Notes: generated by a model not told the origin, from the sequence alone. Shown: positions 26,064 through 34,874, numbered from the stretch's first letter. The stretch is DNA of 64,000 nt from Burkholderia mayonis (GCF_001523745.2 NZ_CP013386.1:1922001-1986000); one strand, 5' to 3'. Translations and numbers: made by a program.

Positions 26064-26589
26064 TCTGTAGCTGTCAAACGAAGTAAAGTTGGTGCAAATT
26101 TCCACTAAAGTCGAGAATTTTTCGATTCGACAACGCAATCCGATGGAATAATCCTTATGTGACAATGGTTTTCGACCGATTGACGTAAAGATGAAACCCT
26201 TTTTTGGAAACCGATGTCGCATCTGAACATTTGACGGAGCGCCTATCGCCAGGTCACGAGCCGCAGCACTTCTTGTACTTCTTAGGGTAATCGTACCTTT
26301 CGCGAAATTTCTGGCGGCTCGGTTATGAAAATCGTAATCAATCAATGCGTTGGCGGCCTTCGCGATCGCAGCAGGCACGCAAACCGCAGAGCCTTGGCAG
26401 AAGCGGTTCTGCGCTTGGCCACCGCCATCTTTCGCACGAAAGGCACGATTACCCCAAGGAGGCGCCCGTCAAGCTGTCCCAAATGATGGGATTGCCCTCT
26501 GGGAAAATTGGTATTCGACGGGGTGCGGATCATGTACGGCGTGGATGTTCGCGCGCGTACAGCTATATCGGTAGTAGTCGAGGCGGACA
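26064..26589. other. Spacer holding a 172-bp repeat, no gene
   Basis: Between the secreted protein gene and the response regulator. The central part is the second 172-bp inverted-repeat element (26284-26455). Just left of it the minus strand could encode RQKFRERYDYPKKYKKCCGS, resembling a SEC-C zinc motif, but the frame is only about 22 codons long. No promoter stands out. Confidence 0.4.
26284..26455. repeat. 172-bp inverted-repeat element, copy B (MITE-like)
   Basis: The left end is AGGGTAATCGTACCTTTCGC. The right end, read inwards on the minus strand, is GGGGTAATCGTGCCTTTCGT. Both carry CCTTTCG where copy A (7525-7696) carries CCGAATCG at both of its ends, so the two arms of each copy match each other better than they match the other copy. 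The length is identical, 172 bases. The interior resembles copy A near the right end (GAAA..TGGCGGT). Confidence 0.55.
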
Positions 26590-27288
26590 GTGATTATTTA
26601 TTTGATTGAGGACGACGAGGATCAGGCGCGGTATTTCCAAGCCATGCTGGAACGGGCCATGTGGGCCGTGCAGGTGTTTCCGGATGGCACGCGCGCGTTG
26701 AGAGCGATTCAGCGTACTGCACCGGACGTCATCGTGCTCGATCTCCGACTGCCGGATATCGACGGATTTCAGATCATTGCATGGGTACGCGAGCACTACG
26801 CAGCACTGCCTGTGCTTGTCCTCACAAGCGCCACGCTCGAGTCGGATCTCGTTGAAGCGCTGGAGGCGGGGGCAGACGACTTCCTCGTCAAGCCGCCGCG
26901 CGAGCGAGAGCTCGTGGCGCGGATCAAGGCGCTCCACCGCAGAACCATCGAATTCAGGGATAGCTTGACCTCGATCACGTTTGGGGCATACCGGATCGAG
27001 ACCATGGAGCGCGCGATTTATCTCGATAACGGAAGGGTTTCGCTATCTCCAAAGGAGTACGAGATTGTTGAGTTGCTTGTGCGGAACGTAGGGCAAGTCG
27101 TATCGCGCGAAACCATGATCGGTCGTGTGTGGGGGCGCGCGGTCGGGGACGAGAGTTCCCGCACGCTGGACACGCATATCTATCGAATTCGGCAGAAGCT
27201 CAACCTGTCGCGGCGCAATGGCGCGCTGCTCCGCTCGGTCTACACGCACGGATACAGGCTGGATGAGGTGGGTTGCACGGCGGAATAA
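26590..27288 (+). CDS. Orphan OmpR/PhoB-type response regulator
   Basis: 232 residues. The receiver domain has the acidic pair EDDED at residues 7-11, the phosphoacceptor Asp in VIVLDLRLPDIDGF and the Lys of FLVKPP. The C-terminal winged helix reads LSPKEYEIVELLVRNVGQVV and ends DTHIYRIRQKL...SVYTHGYRL. The start is a GTG. No histidine kinase gene is adjacent. It sits about 250 bases upstream of the trimeric autotransporter gene in the same orientation, so it may control the adhesin cluster. Confidence 0.9.
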   Translation: MIIYLIEDDEDQARYFQAMLERAMWAVQVFPDGTRALRAIQRTAPDVIVLDLRLPDIDGFQIIAWVREHYAALPVLVLTSATLESDLVEALEAGADDFLVKPPRERELVARIKALHRRTIEFRDSLTSITFGAYRIETMERAIYLDNGRVSLSPKEYEIVELLVRNVGQVVSRETMIGRVWGRAVGDESSRTLDTHIYRIRQKLNLSRRNGALLRSVYTHGYRLDEVGCTAE

Positions 27289-27541
27289 AAAGCATGATCG
27301 TGATTTTTCCTGGGTGATTGGATAGGGGGATTCTGAATTTTGTCCTCGATAACAGGCGCCGATATAGCGTACAAATTCGCGCAAACGTTTCACATCGTTT
27401 TTGATCCGCATTAGCCGATTGAATAATTTAATTTTCAATATTTAAAGAATTTGTATAGAAAAGTTCATATTTGATATGGTCTCAGGCAAATAAATTCCTC
27501 GCTGCAATCGGATGTTTTTGAATCGACTTGGTGAGGATGGA

Positions 27542-30013
27542 ATGAACAAGACATATCGGGTGAGGTGGAGCGAATCGCGGGGCGAGTGGGTTGTGGCGCC
27601 GGAGACTGCATCTGCAGCGGGGAAGGGGCGGTCGCTGAAGTCCGCACGGAGAGCGCGTGTCATTACGCGCGCGAATGCACTTGCATTTGCGCTCGGTGTC
27701 GCAGCGTGCGGCGCGGCATACGGGCAGGCGTCGGGCTTCTCCGGGATTCCGGACACGAATGGCGGAAAGGTCGGAGCGGGTATTCCGACGGGCAATACGA
27801 CGACTGAGTTCATTGCCATCGGCAATGGCGCAGGACAGAACGTTAGCGCTCCAGCGGATGCGAACAACAAAGGTCCCGGCGACGACTATGCAATTGGCAC
27901 GTCCGCAGGTAACAACGTGACCGGACACTACAATCTGGCGTTCGGTTACCAAACGGGCAGCAACGTGACCGGCACGAGCAATAACGCGATCGGTGCGCAG
28001 GCTGGCCAGAATGTCAGCGGCCTGGCCAATCTCGCGATCGGTAACATGACCGGCAACGCCGTGAGAGGTACTCGCAATATCGCGTTCGGTGATTTTGCCG
28101 GAACGAACGTGACGGGCGACGAAAACCAGGCAAGCGGCAATATGGCCGGCTACAACGTGACCGGCTCGGACAATCAGGCGAGCGGATATCACGCAGGCTT
28201 CAACGTCGTCGGCCAGCGCAATCTCTCGCAGGGCCTTCTGGCGGGCAATGGCGTCTCCGGCGTCGACAACCAGGCCGCGGGGGAGAGCGCAGGGAGTAAC
28301 GTGACCGGCAGCTTCAACCTGTCGAGCGGCTTCCAGGCCGGCAACAGCGTATCGGGCGACGGCAATCAGGCAAGCGGCTTCAAGGCTGGCCAAAACGTCA
28401 GCGGCGCGAACAATCTCGCGTTCGGAAGCACGGATCCGGGCGCCACGACGGTTGGTACCGGCAGCGACGTGACAGGGAACAACAACCAGGCCATGGGACA
28501 TCAGGCCGGACAAAAGGTGTCGGGCGACAACAACATTGCGTTCGGTACTTTGGCTGGCAACAACGTGACCGCAGGCAACACGATCAGCATCGGTATGGCG
28601 GCGGCGGCAACCGCAAATGATGCGATTGCGGTCGGCACAAGCGCCATAGCCAATTCGGCCAGCGCTGTCGCGATCGGCAATCTGGCCACGGCAACCGGTG
28701 GCCAGGCCGTGTCGATCGGCGCCGCAAACACGGCAAGCGGAAACGGCGCCGTCGCGATCGGCGATCCGAACGTTGCAACGGGTACCGGTGCCGTAGCCCT
28801 TGGCGCAAATAACACCGCCAACGGCCAGGGCGCCGTCGGCCTCGGCAATCAGAACTCGGCGACCGGCCAGGGTTCGGTCGCGATTGGCAACACGTCGGTT
28901 GCATCCGGCACAGGCTCGCTCGCATTTGGCGATACGGCGAGCGCATCTTCGAACGGCGGCGTCGCACTCGGTAGCAGCACGGTTGCCAACCGCTCCGGCA
29001 TGAACGGAGCAAAGGAACTGTTCTCGAACATGGTGGTGGGTTCGACCGTCGGTGCCGTGTCGGTCGGCGCACCTGGGGCAGAGCGCCAGATCACGAACGT
29101 CGCGGGTGGCACGCAGGACACCGACGCGGTCAACGTCCGCCAGCTCAAGTGGGTGCACGACAACGCCGTCAATTACGACATCAACCCGGATGGCTCGATC
29201 AATTACACCAGCGTTACGCTGAATCCGACCGGGCTGCCGGTCGGCATCCACAATCTCGCGCCGGGCGTTATCGGGCCGAACAGCCTCGACGCGGTCAACG
29301 GTAGTCAGTTGTTTACGCTGAAAAACGATTTGACCAACTCGATCGACCAGGTGCAGAAAAATCTGGACCAGACGAACCAGACACTCAACCAGACGAATCA
29401 AACGCTCAACCAGACGAACCAGACTGTTCAGCAGATTCAGTCGACCCCGACGTCGACAGGGGGCGGCGACAAGTGGGTGACCGGCAATCCGACGACCTAT
29501 ATCGCGCCGTCTGCAACCGGCGTCGATTCGACTGCGATCGGTTCGGGTGCCCGGTCGAGCGGTCGCAACAGCGTCGCACTCGGCAACGGATCGACCGACG
29601 GCGGCCAGGATAACGTGGTGTCGATCGGTTCCACAGGCAACGAGCGCCGCATCGTCAACGTCGCCAAGGGGGTGAACGGAACCGATGGTGTCAACGTGTC
29701 GCAGTTGAACGATGCGATCAATCAGTCGACCGACAATTTCAACCAGCAGCTCGGCGGAATCAGGCAGGACGTCAACAACGTTGCGCGTGCCGCGTACGGC
29801 GGCATCGCCGCGGCGACCGCGCTGACGATGATTCCCGAGGTCGACAAGGACAAGACGATCGCTGTGGGTGTCGGCGGCGGCACGTATCGTGGATATCAGG
29901 CGGTCGCGCTCGGTGCGACGGCGCGCATTACCGAGAACATCAAGTTCCGCGCCGGCGTCGGCATGAGCGGCGCGGGCACGACGGCCGGCGTCGGTGCTTC
30001 GATGCAGTGGTAA
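27542..30013 (+). CDS. Trimeric autotransporter adhesin (YadA/BpaC-like)
   Basis: About 823 residues. The ATG at 27542 opens the extended signal ESPR motif (MNKTYRVRWSESRGEWVV), followed by the hydrophobic NALAFALGVAACGAAYGQA. Residues about 60-330 are ~14-residue head repeats of the type NVTG..NQASG..AG, then classic YadA-head repeats (SAVAIGNLATATGGQAVSIG). A neck (VNVRQLKWV) leads to a stalk with TNQTLNQTNQTLNQTNQTV, a second head piece (DSTAIGSGARSSGRNSVALG) and neck (NVSQLNDAIN). The final ~70 residues form the YadA membrane anchor. It is assembled as a trimer in the outer membrane and mediates adhesion. Burkholderia BpaC/BoaA adhesins have this layout. Downstream OmpA-like and TPR genes complete a typical cluster. 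Confidence 0.92.
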   Translation: MNKTYRVRWSESRGEWVVAPETASAAGKGRSLKSARRARVITRANALAFALGVAACGAAYGQASGFSGIPDTNGGKVGAGIPTGNTTTEFIAIGNGAGQNVSAPADANNKGPGDDYAIGTSAGNNVTGHYNLAFGYQTGSNVTGTSNNAIGAQAGQNVSGLANLAIGNMTGNAVRGTRNIAFGDFAGTNVTGDENQASGNMAGYNVTGSDNQASGYHAGFNVVGQRNLSQGLLAGNGVSGVDNQAAGESAGSNVTGSFNLSSGFQAGNSVSGDGNQASGFKAGQNVSGANNLAFGSTDPGATTVGTGSDVTGNNNQAMGHQAGQKVSGDNNIAFGTLAGNNVTAGNTISIGMAAAATANDAIAVGTSAIANSASAVAIGNLATATGGQAVSIGAANTASGNGAVAIGDPNVATGTGAVALGANNTANGQGAVGLGNQNSATGQGSVAIGNTSVASGTGSLAFGDTASASSNGGVALGSSTVANRSGMNGAKELFSNMVVGSTVGAVSVGAPGAERQITNVAGGTQDTDAVNVRQLKWVHDNAVNYDINPDGSINYTSVTLNPTGLPVGIHNLAPGVIGPNSLDAVNGSQLFTLKNDLTNSIDQVQKNLDQTNQTLNQTNQTLNQTNQTVQQIQSTPTSTGGGDKWVTGNPTTYIAPSATGVDSTAIGSGARSSGRNSVALGNGSTDGGQDNVVSIGSTGNERRIVNVAKGVNGTDGVNVSQLNDAINQSTDNFNQQLGGIRQDVNNVARAAYGGIAAATALTMIPEVDKDKTIAVGVGGGTYRGYQAVALGATARITENIKFRAGVGMSGAGTTAGVGASMQW

Positions 30014-30033
30014 TCGACGTTCAATCGACAGCG

Positions 30034-30055
30034 GGCGCATCGTTATCGATGCGCC
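30034..30055 (+). terminator. Intercistronic hairpin between adhesin and OmpA-like gene
   Basis: GGCGCATCG-TTAT-CGATGCGCC is a perfect 9-base stem with a tetraloop, 20 bases after the adhesin stop. There is no following U-tract, so it may stabilise mRNA ends or attenuate rather than terminate fully. Confidence 0.5.
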
Positions 30056-30085
30056 GTACCGCGACAAAAACACGGGATAAAAGTC

Positions 30086-30772
30086 ATGTACAAAGCGATT
30101 TTTCTCGGCGTCTCGGCAGCATTTCTGCTCGGCGCCTGCACCAGTGCAACGGGACCACGATTCAACGCTTATGTTGTCTCGGACAGCGCCGGCGCGAAAT
30201 CCTACAAGGTCGAATGCCACGGCCTCTTCGAAGGCGCGGGCGTGTGCCGCGACAAGGCACAGGAAATCTGCGGCGATCAGAAGGTGCACGTGCTGAAAGG
30301 CGTCGGACCGCTCGCCCACGACGACGATGTCCGGACGCTGGTATTCCAGTGCGGCGAACCCGAGCAGCCGGCTGCGGCCACGACGTCGTCTGCACCGATC
30401 CGCCTCAGTGCCGATACATTGTTCGCATTCGATCGCTCGGACCAAGCGTCGATGACCGAGGAGGGCAGGCAACAGCTGTCGCAGCTCGCGCTGAGCTTGA
30501 ACGAGCAGCATGGGCGTTCGGTGACGATCGTCGGTTATACCGACCGCCTCGGCGGTAGTGACTACAACCAGCGATTGTCCGAAGCGCGCGCGAAGACGGT
30601 CGGTGACTATCTGATTGTTGCGGGCTTGCCTGCGAGCGATGTCCATACCGAAGGGCGTGGAGCGAACGATCCGCTCGTGGAGTGCCGGCAAGGCGACCGC
30701 AAGGCACTGATCGCCTGTCTGGCGCCAAATCGTCGTGTCGAAGTTTCCGTAACCGGATCAGGCGGAGCGTGA
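30086..30772 (+). CDS. OmpA-family lipoprotein
   Basis: 228 residues. The lipoprotein signal MYKAIFLGVSAAFLLGAC has the lipobox LGAC (Cys18). Residues about 30-95 hold four Cys (VECHGL, GVCRDKAQEICGD, FQCGEP). The C-terminal OmpA domain (residues about 105-225) includes LFAFDRSDQASMTEEGRQQL, VTIVGYTDRLGGSDYNQRLS and the NRRVEV end, binding peptidoglycan. It follows the trimeric adhesin and precedes a TPR protein by one base, as in other Burkholderia adhesin clusters, and may help anchor or assemble the adhesin. Confidence 0.88.
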   Translation: MYKAIFLGVSAAFLLGACTSATGPRFNAYVVSDSAGAKSYKVECHGLFEGAGVCRDKAQEICGDQKVHVLKGVGPLAHDDDVRTLVFQCGEPEQPAAATTSSAPIRLSADTLFAFDRSDQASMTEEGRQQLSQLALSLNEQHGRSVTIVGYTDRLGGSDYNQRLSEARAKTVGDYLIVAGLPASDVHTEGRGANDPLVECRQGDRKALIACLAPNRRVEVSVTGSGGA

Positions 30773-32176
30773 CATGGCACAGGCGCTCGACGCTGACGGC
30801 TGGATCTTGCGCGCCGAACAATTGCTCAATGCCGGCCGTCCGGACGAGGCCGGATTATTTGCCGCGGAGGCGCTCGCACTTGCGCCAGAAGACGCGCGAG
30901 CGTCGAAGGTCTTCGGCATCGCCGCATGCATGCGCGGCGATTATTCAGCGGGGCTTTTGTATCTTGAACGTGCGCGCATGCGGATGCCGGAAGACGCGAA
31001 TCTGCATTACAACCTTGCGGTCGCGCTCGAACGAACGGGATCACACGAGCGCGCTGCGCTGAGTTACCGGAACTGCTTGCGTTTGCAGCCCGATCATGCG
31101 GGCGCTTTGTGGAACCATGGCGAATACCTGCGATTGAACGATCACTTCGAAGAGGCGGCGTGCTGTTTCGAAGCGCTCGAGACGGCGGGGCATCAATACC
31201 CGTCGATGCATCACCGGATGGCCGTCGTCTACGCGCATTTGCGGCGGCCCGCCGATGCAGCGCGGCATTTCGATCTTGCAATGAAGGAGAGCGACGATAC
31301 GCGGCTTACGCAGTGGGAGCGTGCGCATTTCCTGTTGGGAACGAAGGACTTCACGCAAGGTTGGCAGGACTACGGCGTGCGTTTCGAAATCGATCATCTG
31401 ATCAACGTATCGTGTCATCCCTTTTCGATGCCGCTTTGGCGTGGAGAATCGCTCGTCGGCAAGACCGTTCTGGTGCATGGCGAGCAAGGACTCGGTGACG
31501 AGATCATGTTTGCTTCGATGATCCCGGAACTTGCTCGGCAGGCGCGTCGCGTCGTGCTCGCCTGCTCATCGTCTCTCGTGACATTGTTCCAAGGTGCGTT
31601 TCCATCCGTCACCGTGCGCGCGCATCGAGTCGGGGTAGCGCCCGCACTGATCGACGACCTCGGGCCGATCGACTATCAGTCGCCGATTGGCAGCCTGGCT
31701 CGCTGGTTGCGTCCGAGTGCTGCATCGTTCGGAGCGGGCGAATCGTACCTGCGGGTGAATTCAGAGAGGGTTGCGTGGTTCGGCGGGCAACTTCGCGCAC
31801 TCGCTCCGCGATCGCGTCATGCGTTGAAAGTCGGTGTGACATGGGGATCGAATCCGGCGAAATCGGTGCCGTCCGCTGCTCGCCGCGCAATGCGCAAGAG
31901 CATCCCGTTGCCGTTGCTCGAACCCCTCGCGCAATGCCCAGACATTCAGTTCGTGAGCCTGCAGAATGCCGAACTGGGTGACCAGGGCGCGACCGCGCCG
32001 CGTCTCGACCTGATCGACTTCAGCCACGCGTTGAAGGATTTCTCCGACACCGCGGCGCTCTGCGCGAACCTCGATGCTGTCGTGACGGTCGATACGTCGA
32101 TCGCCCACCTTTCCGCCGCCCTCGGGAAGCCCACCTATGTATTGCTGATGCGTCATTGCGACTGGCGGTTCGGTTA

Positions 32177-33090
32177 GAGACGGTTTCAAAAAGGCCCGGT
32201 GGGGCTGTTAACTTTCGCGGCGAGCTGTTAACCTCAGGCATCGGAACAACCGAGACCGAGGAGATGGCCAAGCCGATCATCGACGACGAACTGTGGATAT
32301 TGATCGAGCCGTTATTGCCGCCACCCAAGCCGCGGCGCGAGAAGAACCCAGGCCGCCTGCCTGTTTCGAATCGCGCCGCGCTGACCGGCATCCTGTTCGT
32401 TCTCAAGACGGGACTGCGCTGGCGCGACCTGCCCGCCGAGATGGGCTGCGGCTCGGGCGTGACTTGCTGGCGACGGCTACGCGATTGGCAGGCTGCGGGC
32501 GTATGGGATCGCCTGCACGAATTGCTGCTCGCGAAGCTGCGAGCAGCAGACCAAATCGATTTCTCGCGAGCCGCAGTCGATTCCTCATCGATTCGCGCCG
32601 TTGGGGCGGGCCAAAAACTGGGCCAAACCCCACCGATCGCGCGCGACCCGGTTCCAAGCACCACATCGTCACCGACGCCAATGGCACGCCGCTGGCGGCG
32701 ATCCTGACCGGCGCGAACGTTCACGATGTCACGCAGCTGCTGCCGCTGATCGATGCGATTCCGCCAATTCGTGGATTGCGCGGCCACCCACTGCAGAGAC
32801 CGCGCGTGGTCTACGCCGATCGCGGTTACGACTCTGAGCGGCATCGACGAGCGTTGCGCGATCGCGGTATCGAGCCGGTTATCGCCAAGCGCCGCACCGA
32901 ACATGGCAGCGGCCTTGGAAAATATCGCTGGGTCGTTGAACGCACGCATGCCTGGCTGCATCACTTCCGTCGTCTCCGCATTCGTTTCGAGCGCCGTGCA
33001 GACATTCACGGCGCGTTCCTCAAACTCGGTTGCTGCCTGATCTGCTGGAATACCCTTCGGCGGGCCGACCAGTCTTTATGAAACCGTCTC
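32177..33090 (+). mobile_element. IS5-family (IS427-like) insertion sequence, copy 2, intact
   Basis: The ends GAGACGGTTTCA and its complement bound a 914-bp element flanked by TTA on both sides (32174-32176 and 33091-33093). It is in the opposite orientation to the decayed copy 1 at 6491-7409, from which it differs by scattered changes. The insertion inactivates the TPR gene. Confidence 0.92.
32264..33081 (+). CDS. IS5-family transposase, OrfA/OrfB joined by -1 frameshift
   Basis: OrfA starts at the ATG 32264 (MAKPIIDDELWILIEPLL) and contains DLPAEMGCGSG and AAVDSSSIRAVGAGQK, with the first catalytic Asp in VDSS. At the slippery CAAAAAC (A5 at 32613-32617) a -1 shift continues as TGPNPTDRARPGSKHHIVTD, then VYADRGYDSERHRRALRDRG and KYRWVVERTHAWLHHFRRLR, giving the full DDE domain of about 270 residues. 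Without the shift OrfA ends at 32707. It looks functional. Confidence 0.88.
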
Positions 33091-33239
33091 TTATGAGGGG
33101 GATCGATGTATCTGGTATGGGTCGATGAGATTATTGCGCCAGGTGACGCAAGGCGACTGGCGGCCGGTTGTGGAACTGGCGATCGACGCACTGAAGCGCT
33201 GTCCGCGCCTAACGACATCGGGGGAGGCAAGTTGTGAAC

Positions 33240-33356
33240 ATGGATCCGCAATTGACTGAAAAGCTGCTTGAGATACAGGCCGAGATCGAAGCTCTGAGTC
33301 GGAAAGCGAAGGCCGCGGCGATCGTGCAGGTCATACAGTTGATGGCGGTCGACGCC
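33240..33356 (+). pseudogene. H-NS-like gene, N-terminal fragment
   Basis: The frame opens MDPQLTEKLLEIQAEIEALS and RKAKAAAIVQVIQLM, the coiled-coil N-terminus of Burkholderia H-NS-like proteins. It loses resemblance at about codon 39, and the DNA-binding motif (GRAPAW) is absent. It overlaps the end of the TPR gene. Probably cut by the rearrangement that created the junction with the next remnant. Confidence 0.5.
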
Positions 33357-33400
33357 TCATCGAACGATCGAACGCCAGGATGGTCACGACGCCGCGCCTT

Positions 33401-33583
33401 TCACGGCATTCCCCGCCGCCGTCTCCGACGAGCCGCGCGCGCTTCCCACCAGTACTTGCCCGCGCGCAGTTGCGGATCGTGGATCGTCAGATATGTCGTG
33501 CTCCACAGTTGCGCGGCGTTCGCCTCCGTCGCGTCGGCGCTGCGCGTGCCGAACGCCTCCGTCTGGTTGACCCTGCCTCGTTT
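33401..33583 (-). pseudogene. Unidentified C-terminal gene fragment
   Basis: The minus frame reads GRVNQTEAFGTRSADATEAN, AAQLWSTTYLTIHDPQLRAG and KYWWEARAARRRRRRG to a TGA at 33401-33403. The codon usage is GC-rich like the core genome, and it is flanked by an H-NS fragment and an IS3 remnant. I do not recognise the family. The upstream part is missing. Confidence 0.35.
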
Positions 33584-33601
33584 TCACGTACAGCAAGCAA
33601 C

Positions 33602-33935
33602 TCATGCGGCAATCAAGCTGGCCTCGTAGTCGACGGGGGTAAGGAAGTCGATCGAGGTATGCAGGCGTTGCCGATTGTAATAGCCCTCGATCCAATCGAC
33701 GATATCCAGGCGGGCGTGGGCACGCGTTGCGTAGTGAGTCTGGTAGATTCTTTCGACCTTCAGCGTCTTGAAGAAGCTCTCCATCGAGGCGTTATCCCAG
33801 GCGTTGGCACGGCGGCTCATTGAAACGTTTAACGCTGTACTGGTCGCGATGTGCGTCAATCCAGGCGTACCTCACCGCGACCCCTTCGCGAAGTACGCCG
33901 TCGCCTTTCGAAGAATTTCGATACGATGCCTCACG
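33602..33935 (-). pseudogene. IS3-family element with internal deletion (OrfA end, OrfB start and end)
   Basis: On the minus strand, RHRIEILRKATAYFAKGSR is the end of OrfA. VRYAWIDAHRDQYSVKR is the start of OrfB. Directly after it, out of phase, comes MSRRANAWDNASMESFFKTL, IEGYYNRQRLHTSIDFLTPV and DYEA, the end of OrfB. The catalytic middle of OrfB, about 180 residues, is deleted. Beyond 33930 two copies of ATCGGACATT occur (33963 and 33989), possibly from another IS end. Confidence 0.75.
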
Positions 33936-34078
33936 AAAGCGTGCGCTTCAACCAAGGCAGGAATCGGACATTTCTAACGAGCCCAAATCGGACATTACAA
34001 CTTAGCCATTACAGCTGTTCCGCTGATCATAACTATTATGTAAAATTAAGGATTCCTTATAAGATCGCTCACCTCACC

Positions 34079-34211
34079 TAGTATCCGCCGACGCTCAACG
34101 CCGCGAACAACAGCGATCGCCAGGAGCGCATCGAGCGCCGCGTCGCCTGCGCTCAGCTGCTGCGCGCGCTGCTCAAATATCTCGACCTTGCCAGCCCGCG
34201 CGTCGGAATCC
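34079..34211 (+). pseudogene. Possible gene fragment (YPPTLNAANNSDRQ...)
   Basis: The plus frame reads YPPTLNAANNSDRQERIERR, VACAQLLRALLKYLDLASPR and VGI, a helical basic segment with gene-like codon use but no start nearby, breaking off where the 120-bp inverted repeat begins. It may be a remnant of a replication or regulatory protein from an integrated element. I could not identify it with certainty. Confidence 0.3.
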
Positions 34212-34214
34212 GGG

Positions 34215-34333
34215 GTCCCCTTGATTTCAATGTCGTTTACCGGGTTAGGCCGGCCTAGCTCCGACAACGGTCAGCGGTCTGCCCCTTAAATAATATTCCA
34301 TCCAATCAAGCACTTCCTGACTGGTCTTTTGGC
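34215..34333 (+). repeat. Left arm of ~120-bp inverted repeat at the island junction
   Basis: Its reverse complement matches 34502-34624 along nearly the whole length, including AAGACCAGTCAGGAAGTGCT, ATATTATTTAAGGGGCAGAC and GGTAAACGACAT. About 170 bases separate the arms. The arms diverge by several substitutions and small indels, so the duplication is old. Confidence 0.8.
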
Positions 34334-34433
34334 GTCGCGCGAAGACCTTCCCCATACGAGTCTAACGTTAGAAAACCGTATTTGTACAGTTCATAGACTC
34401 ATGATCCACGATAACTGACATTATCGCGGTAAA

Positions 34434-34462
34434 GCGGCTCCCGAGGGGCCATCGGGAGCCGC
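34434..34462. terminator. Strong hairpin between the inverted-repeat arms
   Basis: GCGGCTCCCGA and TCGGGAGCCGC form a perfect 11-base stem with a 7-base loop. There is no U-tract on either strand. A perfect 12-base palindrome TCTAACGTTAGA lies to its left (34361-34372). These suggest a regulatory or recombination region between the repeat arms. Confidence 0.5.
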
Positions 34463-34501
34463 AGTCCGCACGGCAATCCCGGGCAAGGAGGTCTTCACGC
34501 T

Positions 34502-34624
34502 AGGCAAAAAGACCAGTCAGGAAGTGCTTGATTTGACGGGATATTATTTAAGGGGCAGACGGATAGGCCTTGTCGGGCCTAGGCCGGTCTACCCCGGTAA
34601 ACGACATCAAAATCAAGGTGACCC
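34502..34624 (-). repeat. Right arm of ~120-bp inverted repeat at the island junction
   Basis: Partner of 34215-34333. Uniform GC-rich Burkholderia core sequence begins immediately to its right, so this arm marks the likely edge of the accessory region. Its frame KTSQEVLDLTGYYLRGRRIG could be the tail of a mobile-element gene. Confidence 0.8.
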
Positions 34625-34874
34625 CTTTGTAACGGCGTGTTCGCCGCGAAATGCGGCCCAATCCGCGTCGGCGACGCGATTCGACGCCGAAGTCCGCCGG
34701 GCGCGCCGCAGCGCGCGGCAGAAGCGGCGGCCCCGACGATGCAAGGCGAGCGGGCGCGACCGATTGTTACACGATGCGGCGCGCGCGACGCCCGGCCTAT
34801 ACTAGCCGTTGCCTGTACAACCGGCCGCCGGCCCGCGCGAACGGACCGGCGCGCCATCGCTCTCGGAGCCCCGC

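Larger units (their letters stand above)
30774..33259 (+). pseudogene. TPR glycosyltransferase-like protein, split by IS5 element
   Basis: The frame starts one base after the OmpA-like gene. Residues about 1-170 are TPR repeats (AGLFAAEALALAPEDARASK, LHYNLAVALERTGSHERAAL). The rest resembles the glycosyltransferase-9-like domain of TPR proteins (LVHGEQGLGDEIMFASMIPE, VGVTWGSNPAKS, VVTVDTSIAHLSAALGKPTY). The frame stops at a TAG formed by the IS end at 32177. Joining the flanks and counting the TTA duplication once restores the reading frame: DWRFGYEGDRCIWYGSMRLL then RQVTQGDWRPVVELAIDALK, ending at 33259. So a gene of about 520 codons was cleanly interrupted. Homologous proteins may modify the adhesin or its polypeptide, which is inferred from neighbours. 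Confidence 0.85.

Noticed and set aside
26254..26322. SEC-C-like zinc motif (KKYKKCCGS) on the minus strand
   Set aside because: Only about 22 codons between stops and overlapping the end of a repeat element. Could be a gene tail but cannot be supported.
25938..26378. 146-codon minus-strand frame overlapping the secreted protein gene and spacer
   Set aside because: No ribosome site, no motif, and it crosses the 172-bp repeat and the end of a supported gene.
27900..28560. Regularly spaced repeats that could suggest a CRISPR array
   Set aside because: The repeats (AACGTGACCGGC-like, about 42 bases apart) are in frame and encode the 14-residue head repeats of the adhesin.
27482..30691. 1069-codon open frame on the minus strand
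   Set aside because: It lies opposite the trimeric adhesin and OmpA-like genes. Its translation is a repetitive Arg/His/Val-rich mirror of the head repeats with no family pattern.
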